NCBI GenBank assembly: GCA_045535815.1
Contig: JAZSMJ010000011.1
Coordinates: forward strand, 1-47,860
From: JAZSMJ01 sp045535815
Lineage (GTDB): Bacteria; Bacillota; Clostridia; Oscillospirales; CAG-272
DNA length: 47,860 bases
Reading direction: 5' to 3'
In this document: positions 1 through 8,750 of the stretch, piece by piece
Numbering within the stretch: the first letter of the stretch is position 1
Layout of the letters: every line of letters starts with the position of its first letter
Position numbers and translations under genes: made by a program
The notes under the pieces: generated by a model
The model's input: only the letters and a program-made list of their open reading frames with translations
Database searches by the model: none
Told to the model about the DNA's origin: nothing

Positions 1-299
1 GCTTGGCCTCCGACTTTATGCTCGCCTCGCTTGCACTCGGCTTCATCTCTCCTTATTTTCGTGAAGCGCATCGCCAAAACGATACTCAATCGTTTTGTCT
101 CGCTTACCCGTTATGACCGCTTCGATATCCCTGTCGTATTAAATTGTAAAATGAAGTACATATTGCCGCAAACGGTTTTCAAGACTCGTGCCCTTCCGAA
201 AATATAGTCGATTGCGTATCGACAACAGTATTATAATATCATATTATCTCCGCTCTGTCAAGAATAGATGTAAAAATTTTTATTTTTTTTGAAATATGT
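1..299. other. Noncoding left edge
   Basis: No gene is called here. On the minus strand a short frame (start near 48, reading MKPSASEASIKSEA and running off the left edge) has a purine-rich stretch only 2 nt before its ATG, too close for a normal ribosome binding site. Another minus frame just upstream ends at the TGA beside it. The composition resembles a dispersed repeat rather than a gene. The AT-rich part after 230 leads into the secG promoter. Confidence 0.3.
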
Positions 300-300
300 A

Positions 301-329
301 TTGATTTTCGGATTTTTATGTGGTAGAAT
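301..329 (+). promoter_or_regulatory. SigA-type promoter of secG
   Basis: TTGATT at 301-306, a 17-nt spacer and TAGAAT at 324-329. The expected start is near 336, giving a leader of about 65 nt that contains a small GCCG/CGGC hairpin (361-374) before the ribosome binding site AGGAGG at 382-387. Confidence 0.6.
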
Positions 330-399
330 ATATTTACTTGACTATAGACTTTATTTTTTTGCCGTCTTTTCGGCACATATCAGGAGGATAAATTCAAAA

Positions 400-816
400 A
401 TGACAACACTTGACTACGTATTTGGTATTATTTTATTGGTAGCAGCAGTTTTCCTTGTAATTGCAGTTCTTATGCAGTCGGGAAAGTCTCATAATCTTTC
501 CGGCGCTATCGCAGGCGGCGCTGAGACCTTCTTCGGCAAGGAAAAGGGTAAGACCATGGACAAGATGTTCGCTAAGCTTACAACTGTAGTTGCTATCATT
601 TTCGTTATACTCGTTATCGTTGTTTACGTTATTCAGGACGATACAGATTTCGACGCTATGCTTAACGATTATCTTGCTCAGCAGACCGCTGTAGACACAA
701 GTGCTGACTCCGATGCAGCTGTTGAGGGTGAGACTGAGGCAGTTACAGGTGAGACCGAAGCTGCTGAGGGTGAAAGTGAAGCAGGAACAGAAGCTGAAGT
801 AGAATCAGCAGAATAA
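400..816 (+). CDS. secG: Preprotein translocase subunit SecG with acidic tail
   Basis: SecG is the small accessory subunit of the SecYEG channel that exports unfolded proteins across the cytoplasmic membrane. The 138-residue product has two hydrophobic helices (about 6-25 and 60-78) joined by a loop with the family's glycine-rich, phenylalanine-containing stretch (GGAETFFGKEKG, 39-50). The ATG at 400 is chosen because AGGAGG lies 13 nt upstream; an in-frame extension to 289 would place the promoter inside the gene. SecG is normally 75-80 residues. Here about 60 more follow the second helix, made almost only of Glu, Ala, Thr, Gly and Ser with no basic residue. It is followed by a terminator and by rnr, the usual neighbour in Firmicutes. 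Identity is firm; the role of the tail is unknown. Confidence 0.93.
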   Translation: MTTLDYVFGIILLVAAVFLVIAVLMQSGKSHNLSGAIAGGAETFFGKEKGKTMDKMFAKLTTVVAIIFVILVIVVYVIQDDTDFDAMLNDYLAQQTAVDTSADSDAAVEGETEAVTGETEAAEGESEAGTEAEVESAE

Positions 817-838
817 TCGCCAATAAACTTGTATATTT

Positions 839-874
839 ACCCGCCTACGGTTAAACTAACTTGGGCGGGTTTTT
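839..874 (+). terminator. Terminator after secG
   Basis: ACCCGCC (839-845) pairs with GGCGGGT (864-870) around an inner GTTA/TAAC hairpin and is followed by a T run. It separates secG from rnr transcription. Confidence 0.75.
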
Positions 875-919
875 ACTTTATAAGTTCCGCAATTTCACAA
901 CAGAAGGAATTTTCATCAG

Positions 920-3124
920 ATGGATAGTTTAAAATATACGGAAGAAATATTGGGGCTTTTATCCTCACCGTCTTACGTTCCGATGAAAGCGCAGGGCGTT
1001 TTTGCGCTTGTGTCTGACGGCACTTTGGACGGAGCGGAGTACGATGCATATCTCAAGGCGCTTACGCTTCTTGAGCGAGAGGGAATGATCGTTTACACCA
1101 AAAACGGCAAGATCATGCCGTCCACTGACGGCAATCACGTCAAGGGCAGTTATATTTCGAGCGAGCGAGGCTTTGGCTTCGTTGAATATCAAAATGAGAA
1201 AAGCGGAGTGCGTGAGAGGGTGTTTATTCCTGCGCCCTATACTCTAAGCGCCGTTTACGGCGATATTGTGCTCTGCAGTATAACCTCAAGGGCAGACAGT
1301 GCAGACAAGTGCGACGAGGGACGGATAGTTCGTGTGCTTGAGCGCACTTTGAAGAGTGTTATCGGTGTGGTGAAGCTCAGGCGAAGCAGCTTTCGTGCAA
1401 GAAAATTTTCGCTGTACGTCGTGCCCGATAACAAAAAGGTCGGCTTTAATATCCTTATAAAAAAGCCGGATGCTCCGATAGAGCCGGGCGACAAGGTTGA
1501 GGTTAGCATAAACTCCTATCCTCAGCGCTCGGGCGATAACGCATACGGCACGGTCACTCAGGTGTTCGGCAAGGGCGACAGTCTTGGGGCGAACTATCAG
1601 GCGATACTACGCTCAAACGATATCCGCACCGAATTTCCCGATGAGGTGATAGCTGAGGCGGACAAGGCTGCTCAGCGCCCGATAAAATACGAGGGCAGGG
1701 AAGACCTTCGTGATAAGCTTATATTTACCATAGACGGAGAGGATGCAAAGGACCTTGACGATGCCATCTCGCTTGAGGTGACCGATAGCGGATATATTCT
1801 CGGCGTGCATATTGCCGACGTTTCGGACTACGTTTGCGAGGGGACTGCACTTGACAGAGAGGCTATGCTTCGCGGCACCAGCGTTTATTTTACCGACAAG
1901 GTGGTGCCAATGCTTCCGAAGGCGCTCTCAAACGGAATCTGCTCTTTGAACGGCGGAGTTGACAGGCAGGCTCTTTCGGTGTTTATCGAGCTTGACTCTG
2001 ACGGCAACACCCTCGGATGCACCTTAAAGGAGAGCGTTATACGCTCTTGCGTGAGGGGCGTTTATTCCGAGATAAACGACGTTTTTGAAAAGGGCAAGGG
2101 CTCTGAATTCTACAATAAATACTCTCATATTGAAGAGGCGGCGCTTCAGCCCATGCGCACCCTTTACGAGAAGCTTGAGGCAAACGGCAGACGGCGCGGT
2201 GCGCTTGAATTCGATACTGCCGATGCAAAGATAATACTTGATGCAAAAGGAGATCCCGTCGATATAGTCCGCAGGGAAAGAGGCGTATCAGAGCGGATGA
2301 TAGAGCAGTTTATGCTCTGCGCAAACGAGGCGGTTGCCAACTGGCTTTATTGGCAGAGCATGCCCTGCGTTTACCGTGTTCACGAAACCCCTGCCTACGA
2401 GAAGATGCGTGCGTTTATCACCTTTGCGCACAATCTTGGGCTTGACACCGCTCCGCTCAGGGCAAAGACGCTGCATCCGAGTGCACTTCAGCGTGTGCTT
2501 ATTGAGGCAAACGGCAAGGATATAGCGACGACGGTATCCTACGTTATGCTCCGCTCACTCGCAAAGGCGAGATACAGTGCGCAGTGCGCTCCCCATTTCG
2601 GTCTTGCCACGGAGAGATACTGTCATTTCACCTCACCGATAAGGCGTTATCCCGATCTTTCGGTGCATCGCATTATAAAGGCGGTCCTTCACGGCGAGAT
2701 GGACGGTGCGGCAATAGCACATTTCGGTAATTTTGCGACGCAGTCTGCTAAGATGTCGAGTGAAAACGAGCTTAAGGCATTGTTCGCAGAGCGTGATATA
2801 GAGGACCTTTACCGCATGCTGTTCATGCGTGACAAGTTGGGTTGTGAGTTCGACGCAGTTATCAGCTCGGTCACCTCGTTCGGGCTTTTCGCAGAGCTTG
2901 ACAACACCTGCGAGGGTCTTATTCCCATTGCAACCCTTGAGGGCGGTTATTACGAATTTGACGAGAGAAGCTTTACTCTTTCCTGCGGTGAGAATATTTT
3001 CTCACTCGGTATGAGGATAAGAGTCAGGGTCGAGGACGTTGACGTTGGTCTTGGAAAGATGGAGCTCTCACTCGTATCACCCTATAAAAAAGCGAAAGGA
3101 GAAAGACATGGAAGAAAAAGATAA
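920..3124 (+). CDS. rnr: Ribonuclease R
   Basis: RNase R is a processive 3'-to-5' exoribonuclease of the RNB (RNase II) family that degrades structured RNA and takes part in tmRNA-linked quality control. The 734-residue protein has an N-terminal winged-helix/cold-shock region, the RNB catalytic core with the metal-binding motif DGEDAKDLDDA (Asp272, Asp278, Asp280, Asp281), the motif HFTSPIRRYPDL near 569, and a C-terminal S1 RNA-binding domain from about 638 ending in a basic tail. Length fits the family. A purine-rich AAGGAA precedes the ATG by about 11 nt. In many Firmicutes secG-rnr is followed by smpB; here an ABC exporter takes that place and overlaps the rnr end by 17 nt, suggesting translational coupling. 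Confidence 0.95.
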   Translation: MDSLKYTEEILGLLSSPSYVPMKAQGVFALVSDGTLDGAEYDAYLKALTLLEREGMIVYTKNGKIMPSTDGNHVKGSYISSERGFGFVEYQNEKSGVRERVFIPAPYTLSAVYGDIVLCSITSRADSADKCDEGRIVRVLERTLKSVIGVVKLRRSSFRARKFSLYVVPDNKKVGFNILIKKPDAPIEPGDKVEVSINSYPQRSGDNAYGTVTQVFGKGDSLGANYQAILRSNDIRTEFPDEVIAEADKAAQRPIKYEGREDLRDKLIFTIDGEDAKDLDDAISLEVTDSGYILGVHIADVSDYVCEGTALDREAMLRGTSVYFTDKVVPMLPKALSNGICSLNGGVDRQALSVFIELDSDGNTLGCTLKESVIRSCVRGVYSEINDVFEKGKGSEFYNKYSHIEEAALQPMRTLYEKLEANGRRRGALEFDTADAKIILDAKGDPVDIVRRERGVSERMIEQFMLCANEAVANWLYWQSMPCVYRVHETPAYEKMRAFITFAHNLGLDTAPLRAKTLHPSALQRVLIEANGKDIATTVSYVMLRSLAKARYSAQCAPHFGLATERYCHFTSPIRRYPDLSVHRIIKAVLHGEMDGAAIAHFGNFATQSAKMSSENELKALFAERDIEDLYRMLFMRDKLGCEFDAVISSVTSFGLFAELDNTCEGLIPIATLEGGYYEFDERSFTLSCGENIFSLGMRIRVRVEDVDVGLGKMELSLVSPYKKAKGERHGRKR

Positions 3125-4871
3125 AAAGGGGAAAAAGGGATTTCTTTATAAGATAAAGAGGTTTCTTCCTTACTATAAAAATTACCGCAGAACCCTTGTT
3201 TTCGACCTTATCTGTGCGGCGCTGACCACCATATGCGAGCTGGTGCTTCCTATGATAGTCAGACAGATAACCAACGCCGCAAACGGCGAGGCAGAGCTTA
3301 CCATACGGCTGATACTCGGCTGTGCGCTCGGCTATTTCGTGCTTCGCATAATAGATGCGCTTGCGTATTTTTATATGAGCTCGGTCGGTCACGTTATGGG
3401 TACCAAGATCGAGACCGATATGCGCCGTGACCTCTTCTCGCACTATCAGAAGCTCTCCTTCTCGTTTTACGACAACACCAAGATAGGAACGCTTATGTCA
3501 CGCATAACGTCAGACCTTTTCGACGTTACCGAGTTTGCGCATCACTGTCCCGAGGAGTTTTTTATTGCGGGCATTAAGATAATCGGCTCGTTTGCCGTGC
3601 TCTGTTTTATAGATATTCCGCTAACGCTTATAACCTTTGCGCTCATTCCCGTAATGGTTGTGGTGCTGACCAAGTTCAACGTCAGAATGAGGGATAACTT
3701 CCGTGAGCAACGCAAGCGTATCGGTGAGCTCAACTCGCAGGTCGAGGACAGCCTTCTGGGTATTCACGAGGTCCACGCATACGGAAACGAGGGCACCGAG
3801 ACCCGCAAGTTCGAGGAGGGCAACAAGAGCTTCCTTGACATCAAAAAGAAGAGCTACACCGTTATGGGTGGCTTCCACGCATCCAACAGATTCTTCAACG
3901 GACTTCTGTATTTTATCGTCGTCTGCGTCGGTGCGCTGTTTATCTACTACGGCGTTATTGATTCGGGGGACTACATAGCCTACCTGCTCTATGTTACCAC
4001 GCTTATAACCTCCGTCAGCCGTATAGTTGAGTTTGCAGAGCAGTTCTACCGTGGTATGACAGGTATCGACAGATTCACCGAGATACTCGATATTCAGCCC
4101 GATATTCAGAATAAAGAGGGGGCATACGATATCGGTGCGGTGCAGGGTGATATATCGATGAAAAACGTTTCGTTCAGATATTCGGAGGAGAACAGAAACG
4201 TTCTCACAGAGCTATCCCTTGATATAAAGGCAGGGGAGAGCATTGCTCTGGTCGGACCGTCGGGTGGAGGTAAGACAACGCTTTGCTCGCTACTTCCGAG
4301 GTTTTACGAGATAACCGGCGGTACTATTACCGTAGATGGAAACGATATCCACGACGTTACCCTTGAGTCGCTCCGCCGTAATATAGGTATAGTTCAGCAG
4401 GACGTTTATCTCTTCTCCGGCTCTGTAAGAGAGAATATCGAATACGGAAAGCCTGGCGCAACGGATGAGGAGATAGAGGCGGCGGCAAAGCTTGCAGGTG
4501 CGCACGAGTTTATATCCGAGCTTGCTGACGGCTACGATACATACGTCGGTGAGAGGGGCGTCAAGCTGTCGGGCGGGCAGAAGCAGCGCATCTCTATCGC
4601 AAGAGTTTTTCTTAAAAATCCGCCTATACTTATTCTTGACGAGGCTACCAGCGCACTCGATAACGAGAGCGAGCGCCTCGTTCAGCAGTCGCTTGAAAGA
4701 CTGTCTAAGGGCAGAACTACCATTACCATCGCTCACAGACTTACGACAATAAGATCTGCAGACAGAATAGTCGTGCTTACCGAGGACGGTATCGCCGAGC
4801 AGGGCTCGCACGATGCGCTTATCGAAAAGAACGGCATCTATGCACAGCTTTATAAGCTGTATTCTGTGTGA
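3108..4871 (+). CDS. ABC exporter, fused membrane and ATPase domains
   Basis: A 587-residue half-transporter of the MsbA/LmrA-like exporter class that should work as a homodimer. An N-terminal six-helix membrane domain (about 1-320) is followed by an ATPase domain with Walker A GPSGGGKTT (383-391), signature LSGGQKQR (from 487), Walker B ending Asp511-Glu512 and the switch His543. The ATG at 3108 is preferred over in-frame starts further upstream because AAAGGAG precedes it by 7 nt and the first residues (MEEKDKKGKKG) are a typical basic cytosolic start. It starts inside the rnr 3' end. The substrate cannot be read from sequence; lipid, peptide or drug are all possible. Normally such proteins pair with a second half-transporter when heteromeric; none is adjacent. 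Confidence 0.9.
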   Translation: MEEKDKKGKKGFLYKIKRFLPYYKNYRRTLVFDLICAALTTICELVLPMIVRQITNAANGEAELTIRLILGCALGYFVLRIIDALAYFYMSSVGHVMGTKIETDMRRDLFSHYQKLSFSFYDNTKIGTLMSRITSDLFDVTEFAHHCPEEFFIAGIKIIGSFAVLCFIDIPLTLITFALIPVMVVVLTKFNVRMRDNFREQRKRIGELNSQVEDSLLGIHEVHAYGNEGTETRKFEEGNKSFLDIKKKSYTVMGGFHASNRFFNGLLYFIVVCVGALFIYYGVIDSGDYIAYLLYVTTLITSVSRIVEFAEQFYRGMTGIDRFTEILDIQPDIQNKEGAYDIGAVQGDISMKNVSFRYSEENRNVLTELSLDIKAGESIALVGPSGGGKTTLCSLLPRFYEITGGTITVDGNDIHDVTLESLRRNIGIVQQDVYLFSGSVRENIEYGKPGATDEEIEAAAKLAGAHEFISELADGYDTYVGERGVKLSGGQKQRISIARVFLKNPPILILDEATSALDNESERLVQQSLERLSKGRTTITIAHRLTTIRSADRIVVLTEDGIAEQGSHDALIEKNGIYAQLYKLYSV

Positions 4872-4884
4872 GAGAGTTAATTAT

Positions 4885-4942
4885 CGGGGGGACCCTTTTT
4901 TGCAAAAAACGGTCCCCCGTACCCCCTCCCAAAAAACTTTGG
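4885..4942 (+). repeat. R2 element copy 1
   Basis: The hairpin CGGGGGGACC/GGTCCCCCG is followed by a C-rich tail ending CCCAAAAAACTTTGG. It starts 14 nt after the exporter stop codon. The same architecture recurs after znuB (25039) and, in reverse orientation, after asnA (37104-37182). Confidence 0.65.
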
Positions 4943-4981
4943 AGCATGGACATGGAAAAGTGCGAACAACGTGCTACATTT

Positions 4982-5013
4982 AAAAACAGCGGTCAATTCT
5001 GACCGCTGTTTTT
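4982..5013 (+). terminator. Strong terminator hairpin
   Basis: A perfect 14-bp stem, AAAAACAGCGGTCA (4982-4995) with TGACCGCTGTTTTT (5000-5013), and a 4-nt loop. A near-identical hairpin core (AACAGCGGTCA) closes the spacer at 25272-25297. The rest of the 4872-5244 spacer holds R2 copy 1 and the sortase promoter. Confidence 0.8.
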
Positions 5014-5163
5014 ACTTGTTGTGATAGTCATTGCGAAGAAAATGCGAACAAAGTAAAAAGGTTTCTCCACCACAAGCCCTCACCTTGTCCCCACCGCATC
5101 GTCATAATTGTTAAAAGAGTGTAACCTTTTTTGGTGTATTCGGATAAAGATTTGTTGCATCGC

Positions 5164-5192
5164 TTGATATTTCCCTCAAAATAATATATAAT
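5164..5192 (+). promoter_or_regulatory. SigA-type promoter of the sortase operon
   Basis: TTGATA at 5164-5169, 17-nt spacer, TATAAT at 5187-5192. The predicted start near 5199 leaves a 46-nt leader with GGAGA before the ATG at 5245. Confidence 0.75.
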
Positions 5193-5244
5193 TACCGTGA
5201 TTTAAGCTTACAAACGGCTGACGCAGCCAATTTTTGGAGATACT

Positions 5245-6672
5245 ATGGATAGCGAAAACCGCACTCAGCAACAACTGAATACGGCAGATGAAGTATCTGA
5301 GAGCAAAGCGGCACTCACCTTTGAGGAGTCGCTTGACGTTCTGCGCCCTGAGGATACCGAAAATCAATCGGACATCTCGTTTGAAGCTCTGCCTGACGTT
5401 TTACCTCAGAGCGAAGCATCTGACAACATCGACGTTAACTCGGAATTCAGCCTTGAAGACCTGTCAGACGGTCTCTGGAATGAGGGCGATGGCACGCAGG
5501 TGAATATCACCTTCGAGAGCATGCCCGAGGATTCAGATGTGCCCACATCGCTCAATCTTAAGGAATCATTTGACGCTCTGCGCTCAGACAATACCGATGC
5601 TCAATCGGAATTCAGTCTTGAAGATTTGCCAAACAGACTGACGGATGAGGACGATGACACGCAAATGAATATCACCTTCGAGAATATGCCCGGAGCCCTC
5701 GATGTAAATACGGCACTCACGTTTGAGGAGTCGCTTGACGCTCTGCGCCCTGAGGATATAAGCGAGGGTGCGGCAAAGGTGGGCAGACGTGGCATAGCCG
5801 GCAGGCTGGTGAGATATCTCTTGTTATACGTATGTCTTACCGTAGCGTTCGTCTGCATAATAATGATAGGCAGATCGTTTATAAATTATCAGCGTGCAAA
5901 TGCGCTGTACGGCGACATCTCCGACTATTTCAACAGCGAGGAGTTTCTCCTTTCGGCAGACGGAGCACTCGACCGCTCGAAAAAGAGCGCCGCGTCGCCT
6001 AATACCCCCGATTTCAAGACCTCTCTTGAGGCGGATCAGAATCAGGCTACCACAGTGCCGAGCGATGAATACAACGAGGAGTTCGAGCTTGTGAAGGCAA
6101 AGCTCAACTACCTCAAAATGAGAAACCCCGACCTTTACGGCTGGATAAGCGTTGAGGGCACGGGAATCGACTATCCGCTGGTGCAGTACACCGACAACGA
6201 TTACTATCTCAACAACGATTTTTACGGCGAGTATCTGCCTGCAGGCTCGATATTCGTTGATTACAGATGCGATACCGACCTTCTTGAGAATCGCAATACC
6301 GTAATATACGGACACAATATGCTGAACGGCTCGATGTTCGGCGAGATTCCGAAATATCTGAAGCAGTCCTTCTTTGACCGCAACAGAACCATCACGCTGA
6401 CCACCGAAAACGGAATATACACCTACGAGATATTCTCAATATACGAGACAGATATGTACTATTCCTACATAAAGACCTCGTTTATGTCTGACGAGCAGTT
6501 CCTGGAATGGACGTACCGCATGAGAGATAACTCTATCTTCGTGCAAAACGATCTCGAATTTGATGCAGACGACCATATTCTCACGCTTTCGACCTGCACG
6601 AACGGATATTATATCTACAGATACGCACTGCAGGCAAAGCTTGTAGATTACGTGGAATACGGCGGTGAATAA
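5245..6672 (+). CDS. srtB: Class B sortase with N-terminal cytosolic acidic repeats
   Basis: Sortases are membrane-anchored cysteine transpeptidases that attach surface proteins to the wall or to pili. Catalytic residues are visible: His357 in NTVIYGHNM, Cys451 in TLSTCTN and Arg459. The insert spacing and the Y-G-W-I-x-V-x-G-T-x-I-D-Y-P motif (298-311) fit class B. One membrane helix lies at about 188-209. What is odd is the 187 residues before it, which should face the cytosol: acidic imperfect repeats such as TFEESLD(V/A)LRPED (25-37 and 159-171), EFSLEDL (67-73, 122-128) and (V/M)NITFE(S/N)MP (86-94, 141-149). Typical SrtB has under 30 residues there. No LPXTG or NPQTN substrate is visible in the window. 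The next gene overlaps its stop by 8 nt. Confidence 0.9.
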   Translation: MDSENRTQQQLNTADEVSESKAALTFEESLDVLRPEDTENQSDISFEALPDVLPQSEASDNIDVNSEFSLEDLSDGLWNEGDGTQVNITFESMPEDSDVPTSLNLKESFDALRSDNTDAQSEFSLEDLPNRLTDEDDDTQMNITFENMPGALDVNTALTFEESLDALRPEDISEGAAKVGRRGIAGRLVRYLLLYVCLTVAFVCIIMIGRSFINYQRANALYGDISDYFNSEEFLLSADGALDRSKKSAASPNTPDFKTSLEADQNQATTVPSDEYNEEFELVKAKLNYLKMRNPDLYGWISVEGTGIDYPLVQYTDNDYYLNNDFYGEYLPAGSIFVDYRCDTDLLENRNTVIYGHNMLNGSMFGEIPKYLKQSFFDRNRTITLTTENGIYTYEIFSIYETDMYYSYIKTSFMSDEQFLEWTYRMRDNSIFVQNDLEFDADDHILTLSTCTNGYYIYRYALQAKLVDYVEYGGE

Positions 6673-7426
6673 TAAATTGGAAAGATTTGAATATAAAATA
6701 TCCGTCGTTATCCCGATGTACAACGAGGAAGCGATACTTCCAAAGGCGGCAAAACGTCTGTGCGATGCGCTTGAGAGAGATTTTGCGGGCGAGTGGCAGA
6801 TAGTTTTTTCTGATGACGGCTCAAGGGATAAAAGCGCCGAAACCGTCCGTGAGCTGATGAAGGGTCAGCCGAGAATAAAGCTGAGCGGCACTCCCGAGAA
6901 TCACGGTAAAGGCAGTGCAGTGCGCTATGGAATGATGGCGGCAGACGGTGAGTATATACTCTTTACCGACTGCGACCTTGCATACGGCACCGACGTTATA
7001 CGCACAGCGTATGATACCGTAATAAAAAACGGCACCGACGTGCTGATAGGCACACGCTATGCCGAGGGCGGCGATGCTCAGGCATATTCACTCCTTCGCC
7101 GTATAATGTCAAGCACCTATCGTATGACGGTGCGTATGATAACCGGATTTAAGCACAGTGACTCGCAGTGCGGACTCAAGATATTTTCTAAAGGGTGCAC
7201 AAAGGACGTCTTCTCACGCTGCAGCGTAGACAGATTTGCCTTTGATCTTGAGGCACTTCTTATAGCCGAAAGACTGGGCTATACGATATCCGAGCTTCCG
7301 GTCAGCATACTTGAGGACCAGATGCGAGAGAGCTCAAAGGTAAATATTATAAAAGACACCGCACGAATGCTCCGTGATCTTATAAAAATAAGAAAAAAGG
7401 TAAAAAACGCAACTTATATGAAATAA
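6665..7426 (+). CDS. Family 2 glycosyltransferase, DPM1-like
   Basis: A 253-residue soluble GT-A enzyme resembling dolichyl/polyprenyl-phosphate sugar synthases, which move a sugar from a nucleotide donor to a lipid phosphate at the inner face of the membrane. Visible motifs: VVIPMYNEE (14-22), SDDGSRDKS with Asp50-Asp51, GKGSAVRYGM (81-90), the DxD metal site TDCD (Asp102, Asp104) and SQCGLKIFS further on. It lacks the C-terminal membrane helices seen in some relatives. GTG at 6665 is taken as start because it overlaps the sortase stop (TAA 6670-6672), as expected for translational coupling; no clear ribosome binding site is seen. Co-expression with the sortase suggests a cell-envelope role, but donor and acceptor are unknown. 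Confidence 0.87.
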   Translation: MNNKLERFEYKISVVIPMYNEEAILPKAAKRLCDALERDFAGEWQIVFSDDGSRDKSAETVRELMKGQPRIKLSGTPENHGKGSAVRYGMMAADGEYILFTDCDLAYGTDVIRTAYDTVIKNGTDVLIGTRYAEGGDAQAYSLLRRIMSSTYRMTVRMITGFKHSDSQCGLKIFSKGCTKDVFSRCSVDRFAFDLEALLIAERLGYTISELPVSILEDQMRESSKVNIIKDTARMLRDLIKIRKKVKNATYMK

Positions 7427-7454
7427 AACATCCCGACAGACGTCGGGATGTTTT
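7425..7454. terminator. Bidirectional terminator
   Basis: AAAACATCCCGAC (7425-7437) and GTCGGGATGTTTT (7442-7454) form a 13-bp stem with a 4-nt loop. A/T runs on both sides let it serve the glycosyltransferase and the convergent ECF S-component, whose stop begins at 7455-7457. Confidence 0.85.
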
Positions 7455-8012
7455 TTACTTTTCTTTATCTTTCATCCTTATCGGCACGGGTATCCTCTCA
7501 AGCTTGCAGAGAATGGTTACCAATGGGATTATAAGCACTCCGCTTGCAAGATTTCCGAGTGCGTGCATAGCATCGTAGGGAAGTCCGGCAATTATCCATT
7601 TGACAGTCGTTTGAAAATTAAATCCGAACATAAGAGCCTGCGCAGGAGCATAGAGCGTGCCGAATGCAAGCCCGTGAAGTGCACATACGACCATATATAC
7701 CGGTGCTGCGATCTTCAAGGGCATATTCCTTGGCAAAAGCATGACCGCTCCCCAAAGCACTGCCCAGACGTACAGATACGGTATCCACCACATAGCGAAC
7801 CCACCGATAAGACCGCTCAGAAAAACGTATACGTATATCGGTATCAGCGCCTTCGCGCGATAAACTACCGTGAAGGTCACTATAAACATTCCCAAAAGGT
7901 GAACGTTTGGAACTGACTGCATTATCAGATAGGTGATAAACATCATCGCTCCGAGCATGGCGAAGACTATCATCTCTCTTATATACGTATGCGATCGGTA
8001 TCTTTGTGCCAT
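7455..8012 (-). CDS. ECF transporter S-component, probably corrinoid-specific
   Basis: A 185-residue, highly hydrophobic protein with about six membrane helices and short loops, the form of an ECF-type substrate-binding (S) subunit. Such proteins pair with a shared EcfA-EcfA'-EcfT energising module encoded elsewhere; none is in this window. It follows the DUF4430 lipoprotein with a 1-nt gap and is read from the same B12-riboswitch leader. Cobalamin or a precursor (cobinamide, dimethylbenzimidazole) is therefore the likely substrate, by context and not from a specificity motif. The N-terminus (MAQRYRSHTYIR) is basic and cytosolic. Riboflavin, thiamin or other ECF families cannot be excluded by eye. 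Confidence 0.72.
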   Translation of the reverse strand: MAQRYRSHTYIREMIVFAMLGAMMFITYLIMQSVPNVHLLGMFIVTFTVVYRAKALIPIYVYVFLSGLIGGFAMWWIPYLYVWAVLWGAVMLLPRNMPLKIAAPVYMVVCALHGLAFGTLYAPAQALMFGFNFQTTVKWIIAGLPYDAMHALGNLASGVLIIPLVTILCKLERIPVPIRMKDKEK

Positions 8013-8013
8013 T

Positions 8014-8472
8014 TTATTCGTACTTGAATGAGTACGTGGCGCCCTCTGTGATCTCGGTCATATCAACGCCGCTCATAGCGTACTCACCGTCAACGTAAAA
8101 CGCCCAGTAGTGTCCGTTTTCCTCGTATACGGCTCTTTCACCGCAAACCTCTTTAACGTAAAGGCCGTAGTCGCCCTGGTCTCCGCTTATAAGCTCAAGA
8201 GCAACGAGAGCCGCACCGACTATAGTCTCGTCGGTATGTACGTTATACCTGATCTCGCTGCCGTCACTCATTACCGCTGTGAAGGGGAATACCTTTGCGC
8301 CCTCTCCTATTTCGGTAGCTGTGACCTGTTCGCCCTCGCCCGAAGCGTTTTCTGTGATTTCGTCATTATCCTTCTGCTCATCAGCATTGCATGATGCAAG
8401 CATAAGTACCGTAGCCGCTGTAAGTACGATAAGCATAAGAACAATAAACGACCTGATGATCTTACTGTTCAT
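8014..8472 (-). CDS. DUF4430 lipoprotein, putative corrinoid-binding
   Basis: A 152-residue lipoprotein. An N-terminal hydrophobic segment ends in the lipobox LASC, then comes an Asp/Glu/Asn-rich linker and a single C-terminal domain with the DUF4430 pattern (IVGAALVALELISG, then YGLYVKEVCG, then YWAFYVDGEYAMSGV). DUF4430 resembles the C-terminal domain of mammalian transcobalamin/intrinsic factor (family knowledge). The ATG at 8472 is chosen over an upstream in-frame ATG because AAAGGAG precedes it by about 9 nt and the signal peptide then starts correctly. The gene sits directly behind a B12 riboswitch and 1 nt before an ECF S-component. Together this suggests capture of cobalamin at the outer membrane face for delivery to the S-component. 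Binding itself is inference. Confidence 0.8.
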   Translation of the reverse strand: MNSKIIRSFIVLMLIVLTAATVLMLASCNADEQKDNDEITENASGEGEQVTATEIGEGAKVFPFTAVMSDGSEIRYNVHTDETIVGAALVALELISGDQGDYGLYVKEVCGERAVYEENGHYWAFYVDGEYAMSGVDMTEITEGATYSFKYE

Positions 8473-8557
8473 ATCTTTTTTCTCCTTTAAAATAGAAATG
8501 TAGTTTTGTAAGCACCGCAGTATATGCATCCGGCACTCGCGGATAAAGTGCTTTTTT

Positions 8558-8742
8558 TCAGGGCAAGTCTTCCGGCTTGCAGTAAAGACCGTACCGTCAG
8601 CCTTCTCAAAGCCTGCGCTTCAATGGCATATCACACAAGCGGCTGTGTGAGACGGTGCAGTATAGCTCTGCTTACGGCGGCGTGCCCGCACGGGATCTTC
8701 CCCCGTTTCCTTTTTAACGGCATCAAGCGATACCGACCCTGA
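8558..8742 (-). promoter_or_regulatory. Cobalamin riboswitch
   Basis: Read on the minus strand, the P1 stem TCAGGG (starting 8742) pairs with CCCTGA (ending 8558). Between them lie, in order, elements of the B12 aptamer: TTAAAAAGGAAAC, GGGGGAAGATCCCG, GCCGCCGTAAGC, GCCATTG, GAGAAGGC and AAGCCGGAAGACTTGCC. The order and sequence match the family consensus well. After P1 comes a weak GCACT/AGTGC hairpin without a T run, so control may act on translation. The 432-nt spacer 8473-8904 is completely occupied by this element, two divergent promoters and the preQ1 riboswitch. Confidence 0.85.
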
Positions 8743-8750
8743 CGAATATA

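Noticed and set aside
1..48. Minus-strand gene running off the left edge
   Set aside because: Only 15 codons are visible, ribosome binding site spacing is wrong and composition is repeat-like.
6665..6690. Frameshift between sortase and glycosyltransferase
   Set aside because: The 8-nt overlap with a GTG start is ordinary translational coupling; both proteins are complete.
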